Source: Triatoma infestans
Taxonomy: Eukaryota > Arthropoda > Insecta > Hemiptera > Reduviidae
DNA: 64,000 bases
NCBI GenBank assembly: GCA_011037195.1
Contig: JAAEAF010001990.1
Coordinates: 62,001 to 126,000, forward strand
Reading direction: 5' to 3'
Position 1 is the stretch's first letter. The number at the start of each line of letters is the position of its first letter. Made by a program: the position numbers and the translations under genes. Shown one piece after another: positions 1-11,304 of this stretch. A model generated the notes under the pieces. That model worked only from the letters and a program-made list of their open reading frames with translations. It was not told where the DNA came from and made no database searches.

Positions 1-307
1 TAACAATAAATATATTCTATTAAAATAATAACTACAAGTTATTTGCAAAAATATTATAAACTTATTAATATATTGTAGAAAAGGCACTGATGCTAAGAGA
101 GCGAAAAAACAAGTGTTCTGCTTGAATGTCTACAACAGACTGTCCTGAAAAAATGCCTTCTAATTGTTCGTTCAAATCTTTCCCTGTGAGAAGAAAGAGT
201 AGACAATGCTAACAAGTTCATGAACTCTAACTGATAATAGTGGTCTTCTACCTGATGAATAGTCCCTTTTGCCAGCAAATGTTACATTTTCTTGAAATAA
301 AATATAT

Positions 308-365
308 TTCTGGCATCCATCAAGTTGCTAGTCAGGCACTCTACCACTGAGCTAATCCCTTCCCT
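308..365 (-). repeat. tRNA-derived fragment (SINE head)
   Basis: Read on the minus strand, the stretch matches the 5' half of a tRNA: GGGATTAGCTCAGTGG, containing a box A promoter, followed by TAGAGTGCC. No matching box B or 3' acceptor strand follows, so this is not a functional tRNA gene. It is most likely the head of a decayed tRNA-derived SINE. Confidence 0.4.
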
Positions 366-779
366 GAGACCATGTTAGTATGTGTCCAACGTATAACAAA
401 AAATGAAAAATCAAAGTTAGGATTCCGTTTAGGTACTTTAACTTATTACTGGTGTATGAGACTCCAAGTTTTCGAGCGAAAATAGATCAAACAAAAGTGC
501 CATTTAGCTTTTCGCAGTATTCATGAAAATGGCATCAATGACTTTCTTTCACTTGGTATACTATCTTCACAATAAATACCTAACATTTATTTGAAATATT
601 TGCCAGAGAAAATAAATTTTTAGTGAAAGCTGTGGTAAAAGTAGCATTAACCTTTCCTCTAAATACCACTGTAGTATAATGTATAACATTTAACATAGGG
701 TAGTTTTGCAAATTCTATCTGGAATGAAATGGAAGTGTCCAGTATTGAACAACCTTGGAATATTCAACCTGGGGAGAAT

Positions 780-905
780 AAAGATCAGAGTTTGTTCAGT
801 GATAGCCCGCTTCATTTTGTGTTCATCGGCTCGTTTTGGATGTTCGTCTATCTTCAGGTTGCCTCATAAACAGTGTGTATCACATTATGCAGTGACCACA
901 AAGTG
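780..905 (-). repeat. Hammerhead-bearing repeat family A, decayed copy
   Basis: The stretch aligns over its length with the better copies at 3961-4112 and 15168-15345, sharing the CTTCATTTTGTG block, the hammerhead region and the ACAGTGTG tail. On the minus strand the CTGAAGA box survives but stem II and the GAAA box are mutated, so no active ribozyme is expected. Confidence 0.55.
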
Positions 906-1689
906 AAGCGGCACTCATATTTTCCAGTCGTATTACAAGAAAGATACAAGAATATCCGACGTATGAATTACAAATGCATTGTTAAGAATGACTTATTTCC
1001 GATACATTGCCAGACTGGAGGCGAGCAGCACTTTTCAGGATTAGTATACACATACTAATTTAATAAGAGAAATACTACGATTTTTGAAATGGAATTTTCA
1101 CCGAAATTACATGTCAACTTCTTCAATGTATGAAAAATATTTTTAATTAGTGTGTTTATGTAGTGAATGTGCAGCAACTTGTGCTCCTAACCTCATTAAC
1201 TATATGCATTAATTTGTTAACACTTTCATTGAAACATTATGTTCAGAAAATTGTGTTTCTGAGAAGGGGCGATCAAGGGGGGCATGTATCCCACACTTCC
1301 CCCTAAACTGTTACTTCATAATACTGAATCGGATACTTACTATTTAATAAAAAAAACAGAAATATTTAGTTAATTAAATTTAATTTTTGAAAAAATCTGC
1401 TGGCCGGAAGTCTGGGTCAAACTGTGCATTACAATTAAGATCGACTCGGGATAATCATTTTATCTCTGGCAGAAGAAAAGCAAATCAAAGTCTTGTCAGG
1501 GTTCCGTCCATTGATCAGAATTACTGTGAACGGAGAGTAGGTATGGCGAATAAAATGGCCGGATGAACGGTCAGAATGTGAATTAAAAAAAATATGTAGT
1601 TACTTTCATTTTCTATTAAAATACAAGCGAAGAAAAGAAACTACAAGTAATTCATGGCATGGAAAATCAGTATGTCGTGTATAAAATAT

Positions 1690-2215
1690 GTATATAGGTA
1701 GTGAAAAACATTTAACACGAAACTGAGGGAACCCAAATATTTTTTCATGTTAAAAGAATTTCCTTTGTATTCGTCCAGATTTCTCTGCCATTCTACACAT
1801 AAAAAAATAAGTTTATGTATTAAAATTATATAAGATAAAAAAATACAAACACAAAATTCACCGAATTCGAACCCTAACTGAAATGTTTTGATAATGGCGG
1901 TACCTTTACCTACTCAAAGACAAGCGGAAACCTAGCAACAGTGACAGTCATTGTTTACTTTGTTTCGCCTAACGAAAATAATAAGCCAAAAAATCTGTGT
2001 GAATGTGACTACAGAAACCTGGAATGTTTGTTCGTCCGAGAAGTGAAATCTTTCCGTGTTAAGGAAGCGATATTTGTTTCGTGTTAAAAGAAAAAAAAAT
2101 GAATGTATGAAACTACATAGAATTTTGTCGGGACCGCAATATGATTTCGTGTTAACCGATTTTTCATGTTAAGCATTTTCTTGTAAAAACGGTTTTCACT
2201 ATATCATCAGTCGTA
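1690..2215. repeat. Dispersed non-coding repeat (also at 63150-63310)
   Basis: Blocks such as TTAACACGAAACTGAG, TTTTTTCATGTTAAA and AATAAGCCAAAAAATCTG recur in the same order near the right end of the window. No open reading frame is seen. It appears to be two copies of one AT-rich interspersed repeat, family not recognised. Confidence 0.5.
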
Positions 2216-2275
2216 AATCAGATGGTAAAGTATTAGAATAGTGGCTTTGTGTATAATGGTGACACTCCTCTTCAG

Positions 2276-2405
2276 AGATAACGGTGCGCTTCCTGGGGCC
2301 ATCCCCACTCCACCGGTACCTCCCCCCTACTGCAGACTTGGCCGACTCTACCTGCCATTACCACAAAGTCAATCTGAAAGAAATTCCACAAAGAAAACAG
2401 TATAG
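2276..2405 (+). CDS. Candidate terminal exon of an upstream gene
   Basis: A pyrimidine-rich acceptor (CTCCTCTTCAG) precedes an open stretch of 43 codons, entered with two bases from a previous exon. It is notably GC-rich in an AT-rich neighbourhood, proline-rich (motif TPPVPPPY), and ends KKTV then TAG at 2403-2405. An AATAAA signal lies at 2430-2435, about 25 bases past the stop. No upstream exon was found between 1 and 2275 and no family is recognised. It could equally be a chance open stretch. The Osiris start codon lies only about 120 bases beyond the poly(A) signal. Confidence 0.25.
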
Positions 2406-2553
2406 AAAAGTTATATACCAAGTTTGCTTAATAAAGTTTAGTTGAAAAAATGTGAGTGTTTCGAAATTTTGCTATTGAATTTTTTTAATCTTATTAATGA
2501 CTTAATAAATATATATATGTATATATTTATAATGACTGAACTAGGTGTGTGAG

Positions 2554-5500
2554 ATGCGTTCAACATTATGTGTGCTGACAACATTGATTTGTGTTGCCGC
2601 AGGCGGACTGTCTGTCTACGACAATCTCACTATCAGCTGGCCGCAATATGGAGGTAAGCTGCTTACTCTTTAAACATAAACCTCACTCCATCACTTCTAG
2701 AGTTTTGTTTTAAAAAAGGTTTTATTATTTATGGTTCATACTTAATATTAAGACTGTCAAGACGAGATTTTTTAGGTGTGAGAAACTCACTTTCCTAGGA
2801 ACGTCACTGGTAAATATGTCAGTTTGTTTACAACTACGCGAAATTTAGCGGAACGATTAGATGACATTAAAATCCATTTCTTAATCAAATATTGCCAGGA
2901 AATTAAATCCTTCATTTTTATTATTCCTGGAATCTTATTTACTTATTTAGTCAAAATAACTTACTGAAATAACCTCTTCAGTTTTAAATAACTTGAATTG
3001 TTTCTCCCTCTGAACTGAAGGAACAATTTACTTTTCACTTCAGCATTCCACCAGTTGGACGATATTTATTTAAAGTGAACCAATCATTTTCCACATTTTG
3101 AGAAAATGAAGAAATAAGAATAACTGGTTCCCTATCTCTTCTGTAAATCTGTTTTCTATATACTTTTTTATGCACCAACACTTCACTTCAATGATTACTT
3201 TCCCTTGTTGCTGGTGAGAGAGAGTATTACGATTGAGTAAATTTTCGATATTGAGTGTTGACGGAAACACATATTTTGAAATCCCCTTAACATGAAAAAA
3301 GTACTCTAAAAAAAACAAAAACAAAGTATCTCTTTTCCTCCCCCACCCTCTGTGTGAGGTGCGCACTCTGTAGAACTTAGACACGAGAAATCGTAGATGC
3401 AATCTCGTTATTTCCCTTCAATACCGATACTTTGTCACTAAGTTTTCAATTTGCTCAAAAATAGCCTCTATAAGTTTTTCTTTAATCCTGGTATATCAGC
3501 TACGCATAAAATGATAATTACTAGTTCTTCTGTCTGAAAATTTTTGCCGTGATACTTCCACCAAGGGAGTGTTCCCTCATACCTCATACCTGTTCAGTAT
3601 CATGTTTGGTGTCACCGTATGTCTATAAGTAGAAGGAAACTAATTCTGTAAAAAATTCCAACCTTTGAACCAAAAAATGTTCAATTAATTCTGTGAGAAT
3701 TGCAATGAGAGAAAGTCTGTGAGTGTTACCAGATGCTATGGCAGAGAAGCGAGAGATAATCCGTTTTTGTTCTATTATATGTAATTAATGAAGTTTTTAA
3801 TTTTATATTACAAATTGGCTTAATTGCGAGTTATTACTTTTAATTTCTCAAGACAGCTTATAAAATAAAATGCCCCTTTTTTTTTATCTTGGTTTATAAT
3901 TTCATCTTGCTTCATGAATCTTCATGGTTCACCTCTTGGATCGCTTTGAACATTAAGAGCTTAGAGATATTTTCCGTGGTAGCCTGCTTCATTTTGTGGT
4001 CATCGACCGGTTTCGGGCGTTCGCCCATCTTCAGGATGCGTTCTTCAGACAGTGTGCCAACACAGACTCGTACAGAGACTTAGTTTCACACTCTGCGGAA
4101 CCAACCACCACAACAAATTAAGAGCTTAGTTAGCTAATTAACAAAGATTTATCAAGAAAGTTTCGTGGTGTTTTGATGTCTGTAGTTCGCTTTCTGTATT
4201 TTAAAATGACCAATAACAACCTCTCATAAAATGAATGTTTAAAAAAAGATTAATTTTGATTGTTTTAATTCGATTATTTGCATTTGGAATTTTTTTTAAA
4301 GATCCAGAATAGAGTGGCCTTGTTTCAGAATGTTGTATTTCATTTTTCTTAAAAAAAATGTCAACTGGTTCCTTCTGAATAAACATCGTCCAGCTGAGGG
4401 ACAGTGTAGTCCACAGTGGGGAACAAATGGGACAATACCTGTTCCTTGTGCATGTATGCGTGTCATCACTCTAAACAGACATACTACTTGCTATGCAGAA
4501 CGTAGCTGCCAGAGTTATTTATGTGTGTCGTTCAGTTTGGCATTCTCATCTGTTGCCATACCCGCCTTTTTTTCCATTAACAAATCTCAAAGTTAACGTT
4601 TTTGTATTTCAGGAGAGAATAGAAATGGAATAGAAAAACTATTATCTGAAGATGTTTACATGTCAGATGTGGGCAAATCATGCATAGCAGGAAGTTTACC
4701 TGCGTGTTTAGAAAGAAGAGCTGGTTCAGTTCTTCTGGATCTGATGAATTCTGCACGGAATCTTGTAGATGATGCAGGAACAGTTACTATAGTCAAAACT
4801 TCATTACCCACAGTGAAAAGCTCATCTAAACAGAGTGAACGTAACATAAAACAAGACGGCTTTTTAGGTTTCTTAATGAGATCGGCGGATAGATATTTAA
4901 GAAGCACTGGCCTGGTTGTGGAGCTGAACGATGAGGTAACTGAAGGCGGCCTATATCGACCGAGATTCATCGATGAAATCTATTCAGAGCTTGATAAACT
5001 TGAAGATAAGAACGCCAAACCAAACAGTAAGTTACTATTTATTAACTATACATCTAAACATGTCCAGTGAGGGACAGAGAAACTTATCTGGGATTTCTAT
5101 AAAGTTTGTTCTCCTTGACGCTGCACAGCCCACAGGGCTTACACTTGTTGGTATTTTGGATGGTTTACCTTAATGTGAGTTGATTTTATTAAACCGGCCT
5201 CGGTCAGACTCCTCAACAAAATTTGGAACACATCAAAGTTTAGCCTAGTACACAGTTTCTTCAGAACTATTAAAATAAATATTTTCAGAAAAAAAAAAAT
5301 TGTTTCAATTAAAAGTGATAGGTTTGTATCTAACTTTAAAGAAAAAAGTTGTAAACGTTTTCGGAAAAATCGCCAAAACCGAAAAAAAAAACAGAGTTCA
5401 GTCGTACAGTAAACAAAATTTGAGCGAACTCTTGGGTGTCGGACTCGATAGTGAATCTCCATGAATTTTGTTGTCACATACAAAAGAACCATTCACTAAA

Positions 5501-8500
5501 AAACATTTGTTGTATAATCAGGAGACTCAAAATAAGCAAAAAGCGGAAAATGTATTATAAAATCCCTTCCTCTTACAGCAGACATTAAGCAAAAATTGAC
5601 ACGATATACAAGACCTCTTACATAAAGCGAAAGTAAAAACCTTATATGAAATATTCAATGTGACGTTCAGTTCAAACGGTTGTTCGAACTGTAACTCTGT
5701 TACGTAGTACTGATGATTACACAGTGTGCCACGGACAACCAACAGCCTTAACTATACACTTCTCACCAATTAAGATATTGCACGAAAAATTTCTTGTAAG
5801 AAACAATAAGTACATCCAAACATAGCATTTGAACATCATTTTTAATTTGCCGAAACACTACGCTACCTTACACAATATGATATTCATATAAATATTAATT
5901 ATTAATAATAATTTCATTCACAATAAAAGAATGGAAGAATGAATTATTTTTCCGAAATATTTCTTGTGCTCCACTATACTACACATGGAGAAAAGATATA
6001 TTACAAATTCAAAACAACACTTTTAAGCGGTTTTATTAAAAAAGAAATCTAGTTTCAGAACAGGACTTTATTTTGACTGGTTATATACTTTCTCTGGCTA
6101 TGTAGTACTATTTTTATTGTGCAAAAGTTATTAAAGAACAATATAAAACTGGCAAGAATTTAAAATAAACTAAGAGAAGATTGTTTATTGAAAACGAGCA
6201 GTGTTAAGGACTCGTTTAATTATAGAAATAATATTTAAATCTTAAGTTTAAAAAAATATAAACAATCCACTACTACTGCAGTCATTTACAACAAGTGGAC
6301 TTTGGAGATGTCATGTTGAGTTTAATGAGCAGCGTTAAGGTCAAGCACTAGTAAGTCTGACTGTTCTTTGTCTGTCGACAGCACAGCTGGATGGGATGCA
6401 GCTTGAGATTTAATAATTAGCATTGCTTGGTTCATTTCTTTCTCTCTATGGGTATTCCGCCCACCAGGAGAATATTTCAGTCACCAGGATGCCCAGTCAG
6501 TCGCCCATTCAGCACCCAGTCGTCTTATACTCAACCAGAAAGATATTTTAGAGGCAAATCTATTTTCATTTATGCCGGCTAATCATTTACCAAACATTAA
6601 AATATTTAAATATCAAAAGACTTATAAATTAGATCCAAAAAAACTAATGAATGAAGTTTTGTCACTCGTATAAATTTGTATCATTAATGTATAATTAATT
6701 TCAACCATTTTCTAATTTGTTACTTTCTACTTTCAGTAAAAATTATCATTTATTAATATGTATTTACTAGTATGTTTTGAAAAGTATCATTTATTATGTG
6801 TATTTTGAGTATTGAAATCAATTAAAATGAATTGTAATTCGGTAAAAATTTTCATTATTACGAATTACTTTTCTATAAATAAAAAAAAAAAAACAGCTCG
6901 TAATTCATGAGGCCTCCCGGCAATGTATTTATTTACGGGAGCCTTAACAGGAAATTTACCTTAGAATGATTGAGGTATTACAGTAAAGTTCAGCAAAATT
7001 ATATTATAACAAGAATTTGGTATTAGTGAATTCTTTTTTACCAGAGATAGATTAGTAACAACGAGTCTTCACAACTTCACTTATTCCTTCACTTGAATAA
7101 AGTCATCTTCAGCATGTTTTATTGCTTTTTGGCTTGTCCTGTCTAAGGAATGTCAAAGAATATGCGATCATTTATAATCGTTTGAATGAAATACATTTGC
7201 GACAGCTACTTAACATCGAGAAACTAGGTTGACTGTAATGAACTGTATAATCTTCCCATTTGTTAAATAGCTATTAGAACCGTATTTCATTCAAACTATT
7301 GTAATGTATTGTGTATTTGACAAGGCAAGTTAAAGACATATGTGTAAAACATGCTGAAGATGACCTCATTTGGTCAAAACGTCCTATTTTGTTCAAATGA
7401 ATGAATAAATAAAATTGTGAAGACCAGAAGGAGTTGCCACTAATCTATCGCTGAATATAAGAAATTCAACCTTCTCAGTGATACCAGTTACTTATAATGA
7501 TATATTTTGCTTAACTTTAATGCAATGTTGTAAGGTAATCTTCCCATTTTCAGTAGACACCTTCACTTAGAGTTTATTTTAAATTCTTGCCAGTTTTATA
7601 TTATTCTTTAAGTATTTGTAAACTGTTGCACAATAAATATAATATTTATCCCAAGAGTGAAGTCATATTACAACTCTCGTTCAGTTGCCATTCATTTGCG
7701 GCAGTATAGGCAGACCTCAACTCGAGTGGCACTTACTGAACTTGAGTGGCACTTCACTCTCTCGTCATTTAAATAAATGTTTGATTGTTGTTTTAATTTA
7801 TTCATTTTTTTTTCAGAACGGCATGAGTTCAAGAGATTATTCATCCCGCTGTTAGTGATATTAAAAATATTCAAACTGAAGTTACTAATATTTCTACCGT
7901 TATTACTTGGATTAGCTTCTTTTAAGAAGATCATAGCTTTATTGATTATCATTATACCAGGAATTGTTGGATACCTAAAGGTAGTTATTAATATTCATCA
8001 TGTTATTGAATTATTGATTCCAACTTAGTTGGGCGTAAGTTTGATTAACTGATATTAGCCGAACACAAGCAGGGCCGTTCCAAGCTCTAGCCAAATATAG
8101 CAGGTTTAAAGACAACTAAAAGTAGATTTATTAAGTAGGGTGTATCAACTGAATTGGCTCTGTGCAAGTCTATGTTAACACCCTGTTTTGACAAAAACAG
8201 CCCGAATGATGGGCTAAAAACGCCCGAAACCGATCGATCACCACCAAAAGAAGCAGGCTATCACGGTAAAAATCTCTGATGCTTTCCAGTTCTGCGTAAC
8301 CAACCACATCTATGTGTATACATCAGAGAAAACTATTGCCTTTTTACTAATAAAAGTTTGTAATGATTAATCACAATTATCATTCATGGTCAATTAAAAA
8401 TTTTGTGTATGTAGCCGCCCTGCTACCCCATATTGAAATAGTTTGCCCCAATTGAACTCCCTACACAAACTTGGTGAATTTGCTCTGACGATGGATGAAT

Positions 8501-9618
8501 ATCCGAAACCGGTCAGGAACAAAACCACTATACATGCTACGATGGATAAAATACCGGATCTTAAAGAAATTAGTTGAGCAGAACTTAATGTGTAAATTCC
8601 TTGAAGCTCTCACACTTGTTATAGCTTATAAGTCATCAAAAAGCATGATCCATTTATTGTATACTGATTATTGTATTTCCTGTCAACCAATGCTGAACAA
8701 CTGAAAAGTTAGTCAATGAAACTTTAACTGAATAATAAGATTTTTTTTAAAAGTCAGTCATTTATTTTGCTTCCAACAAAAATCTGCGGCTCGGGTGCGA
8801 AGGCTACTTGCTACTCCGGTATTTGGTGATTCTGATTCTAGCAATATTTGTTTGTAATTACAGACAAAACGCCTTTGTTTTTTTAAGGTTTCCCTGCCTT
8901 TGATACAAATATCTTTGTCTCTATATCAATCAAGAAATCAATTTTGGTCTGGTTGGCGAAAGTTCTTAGCATAATATTTACACACAATTTCATAAAATCC
9001 TGTTTAAATTAAATGCCTTAAATTTTATTGCATCTTTTTCTAATAGCATTAGTTGAATTTTCTGTTAAAATTTTTATATTGAAATTTAGTGTTAGAGATT
9101 TTACTCACCTCTTATGGACGATACAACATTATTGGTATGCTAATAACTGATAATGAAACTTTAGAATAATTCCCTGATAGACAACTAATCCATTTCAAAA
9201 TGTTAAAGCTATTTCAGAGTTACCACTTCTTGATTAGGAATTAAAACTTTATCCGTACAGTTTTACTTTGAAAATCCATTAGAATCGAAATGTTTTTGAA
9301 ACAGCTATTTTTGCCTTGAAAACAAGGCTATTTTCTATGTAATTACGACAAGTGTTTTGTGTAACTTTAATTAGTTTCTCTTATTGTGATAGATCTTTTG
9401 AAGGGATGAAGATAATTACAACAATATAATAATGTTTACAGGTGTGCAAGCCAGATTTAGGACATACGTACGGCAGTTTTGGCCATAGTAGTTTCTACAA
9501 CCGTCCACCAAGTGCCAAAAGGAAACAAGAATACAAAGATATTATGGAGCAAGGGTATAGCCATCCTGAACAACACTATGCCCACCAAATGGCATATCAA
9601 TCGTATAGAAACGGCTGA
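2554..9618 (+). CDS. Osiris family protein (DUF1676), 4 exons
   Basis: Exons are 2554-2653, 4613-5026, 7817-7980 and 9442-9618; all introns are GT/AG and phases join exactly, giving 284 residues. Residues 1-17 form a signal peptide (MRSTLCVLTTLICVAAG). A two-cysteine region follows (C57, C65), then a mixed segment typical of DUF1676. Exon 3 encodes a long lysine-flanked hydrophobic stretch (about residues 179-224; motif FLPLLLGLASFKK). The C-terminus has the Osiris tail (AHQMAYQSY, residues 273-281; family motif AQxLAY). Osiris proteins are secreted or endomembrane proteins of cuticle-making epidermis. An AATAAA lies at 9718-9723 and an AT-rich TATA-like tract lies just before the start codon. 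Introns 1-3 are packed with repeats, including hammerhead-bearing ones. The exact Osiris number cannot be assigned. Family call is strong; transcript ends are inferred. Confidence 0.88.
3961..4112 (-). repeat. Hammerhead-bearing repeat family A, intact ribozyme core
   Basis: This copy lies in Osiris intron 1, antisense to the gene. It ends with CTCTGCGGAACCAACCACC, the inverted complement of the start of the copy at 15168, so full-length elements seem to have complementary ends. The ribozyme portion is annotated separately at 4001-4038. Confidence 0.7.
4001..4038 (-). ncRNA. Type-I hammerhead ribozyme motif
   Basis: On the minus strand, in order: stem I 5' side CATC; core box CTGAAGA (CUGANGA); stem II TGGGC-GAAC-GCCC with perfect GGGC/GCCC pairing; core box GAAA; a minimal stem III from CCGG; cleavage triplet GTC; stem I 3' side GATG pairing with CATC. 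All conserved positions of the hammerhead core are present. ACCGGT is self-complementary, so a dimeric ribozyme is possible, as described for Penelope-like elements and retrozymes. Activity is inferred, not shown. Confidence 0.75.
6113..7640. repeat. Foldback element in Osiris intron 2
   Basis: Nested inverted repeats occur in mirror order: 6113-6180 pairs with 7566-7640, 6970-7020 with 7475-7530, 7098-7135 with 7345-7366, and 7170-7196 with 7280-7300. The loop is about 80 bases near 7200-7280. The left arm carries about 790 extra bases (6181-6969) with a poly(A) tract near 6880, so another sequence probably inserted there. Both arms carry CTGAAGATGAC, a hammerhead-like core box. No coding region is seen. 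It is either a foldback transposon or two opposed copies of one repeat. Confidence 0.6.
8185..8315 (+). repeat. Hammerhead-bearing repeat family A, decayed, in Osiris intron 3
   Basis: This copy is opposite in orientation to the others, so its ribozyme side is on the plus (Osiris sense) strand. Stem II (GGGCT-AAAAA-CGCCC) and GAAAC are kept, but the first core box reads CCGAATGA, so self-cleavage is unlikely. The tail matches the inverted start of the 15168 copy. Confidence 0.6.
8395..8575 (+). repeat. Hammerhead-bearing repeat family B, in Osiris intron 3
   Basis: Homologous, in reverse orientation, to 43075-43265. The shared block includes ACACAAACTTGGTGAATTTG, the ribozyme and the AGGAACAAA that follows. 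It differs from family A outside the ribozyme core. Confidence 0.65.
8480..8519 (+). ncRNA. Type-I hammerhead ribozyme motif, sense strand of Osiris intron
   Basis: In order: stem I 5' side TTGCT; CTGACGA core box; stem II TGGAT-GAAT-ATCC (GGAT/ATCC pairs); GAAA; CCGG minimal stem III; GTC cleavage triplet; AGGAA pairing with TTGCT apart from one mismatch. All core residues fit CUGANGA...GAAA...GUC. It lies on the transcribed strand of the Osiris intron, so it would be present in the pre-mRNA. Confidence 0.7.
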
Positions 9619-10846
9619 TCTTCTGTTAGGACTATTAGGAAATCCAGGGATAGATTTAAGGACACTCTATAAATAGAATTATTTATATTTATATTTAACC
9701 ATGTTTCTATTTTTATAAATAAATATAAAAATTGTACAAATGGAGGCCAACTGTAGGTTGTATGTAAAATATTGCGAAAGGCAGGATCAGTTCAAGGCGT
9801 ACCCGGTGAGATTGGCGCTCCAACAATAAAAAAAAAGGAAAGTATGGGAGAAACTGGTCGAAATACGTAATAATTATAATGTATGATATGTTGTCCAGAC
9901 AACAGACGCCACATAGTTTTTACAGTCTAGTACATGATTTACATATGTTACCGAGATACAGTTCATATTATAACAGCTGTACACTTATTACTGTCTTTTC
10001 TTTCGACTATTTTACAATCAAAATCAAAATGATATATATTCCAATTTGCAGTTTCTTTTTTGTTCCCTCGGCAAAAAAAGAAATTTACCAAAGCATTTTA
10101 TTAAATCAATACTCAGTAACTTTCCTCGAGTCAGTTGTATAGGATTTGTCTAAAGTATTTATTATTAAGTGTGTATTTGATTAACAAGTGACTTTTTGTA
10201 GCACAGTGAAGTTGGCTGTTACAACATTTATCAACTAATATTTTGTGAATATTCAACTGTTTTCATGGAGCAATATATGACTAACTCCATTATGGATGAA
10301 AGTGGAGATAAGGATTTGTATGGTTTATTTTGTTAAAACGAAATGCACCCACATACAATACTTTTTTTTATCAAATCATCTACAGCCATTATCCATAATA
10401 TTGCAGTTTTTAATTTTTTTTTTTTTTTTCTAAATAAATTTTATCATTTACAAAGTTAAATAATAGTAATAGTTAATTATTTGTAAATCATTAATAATAA
10501 TAATTAATATGACTAAGAAAATTATCATAATATTCAAAATAACAGTTTTTATATTCATTTAATTTTCAAAAAGGGCCCCGCCCTCCCTAGGTAGGGTCTC
10601 AAGGATTCAATGAAGGTTTGTTCGCAGACGTCATTTAAGGTTTATGAACAATTAGAGAATTTAAGCAAATCTTTCATCATGAACCTTAATTTCATACTGA
10701 AATTTTGCCCAAATCAGGACTACTTCTATTCTCTACACTTCAGCTATAGACTAGTGAAGACTACAGAAAAAAATAATGTTCCAGCGATATACAGGAAATC
10801 CAGATTTCCAGATCTCTCATCACATACTCTATACAGGCCTTTACAC
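9619..10846. other. Osiris 3' flank, no gene seen
   Basis: The region holds the probable Osiris 3' UTR with AATAAA at 9718-9723. Beyond it is AT-rich sequence with long T and A tracts (for example near 10410) and no convincing coding stretch on either strand. Confidence 0.5.
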
Positions 10847-11296
10847 CAGGGATGACCAACCCAAATGATCTTGCGAACCATTTCGGAAATGCATCATAAC
10901 TCCGCGGGCCGCATATAAAATTATATATCCCCATTTTAGATTTAAACCCACTACAGACATTGTTTTGGAGTGAAAAAGAATGCGCGCGCATCATGAGGTC
11001 GCAGAATATAATGTAATTATTCTGCGAACCATTAACTGTAAACTCATGAATAAAACAGACAATATCTGTCATATATTCGCAAGAATATTATTTTAAAATC
11101 AAAGTTAATTTTTTCTCATAATTTCGACAGTTAATTTGTGAATATATGGATGCACAAATAATGTATTTTTTTTTTTTTTAATACATTGGTTTTACTACCT
11201 TTGGCCATTATAAAAAAATATATTTTGTAAATGTATGATGAATCCCACGGGCCGGAAAAATGTTCAAGGTCGAGGGCCGCGGGTTGGCCATCCCTG
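10847..11296. mobile_element. hAT-type MITE, 450 bp
   Basis: The element begins CAGGGATGACCAACCC and ends with GGGTTGGCCATCCCTG, giving 16-base terminal inverted repeats with one mismatch. It is flanked on both sides by the same 8 bases, CTTTACAC (10839-10846 and 11297-11304). An 8-bp target duplication and CAGGG-type ends are typical of the hAT superfamily. There is no transposase, so it is non-autonomous. Confidence 0.88.
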
Positions 11297-11304
11297 CTTT
11301 ACAC

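Noticed and set aside
308..365. A tRNA-Ala gene
   Set aside because: Only the 5' half is tRNA-like; no T-arm with GGTTCGA and no acceptor pairing.
3070..3402. 110-codon minus-strand open stretch
   Set aside because: It lies within Osiris intron 1, is low-complexity in places and resembles no family.
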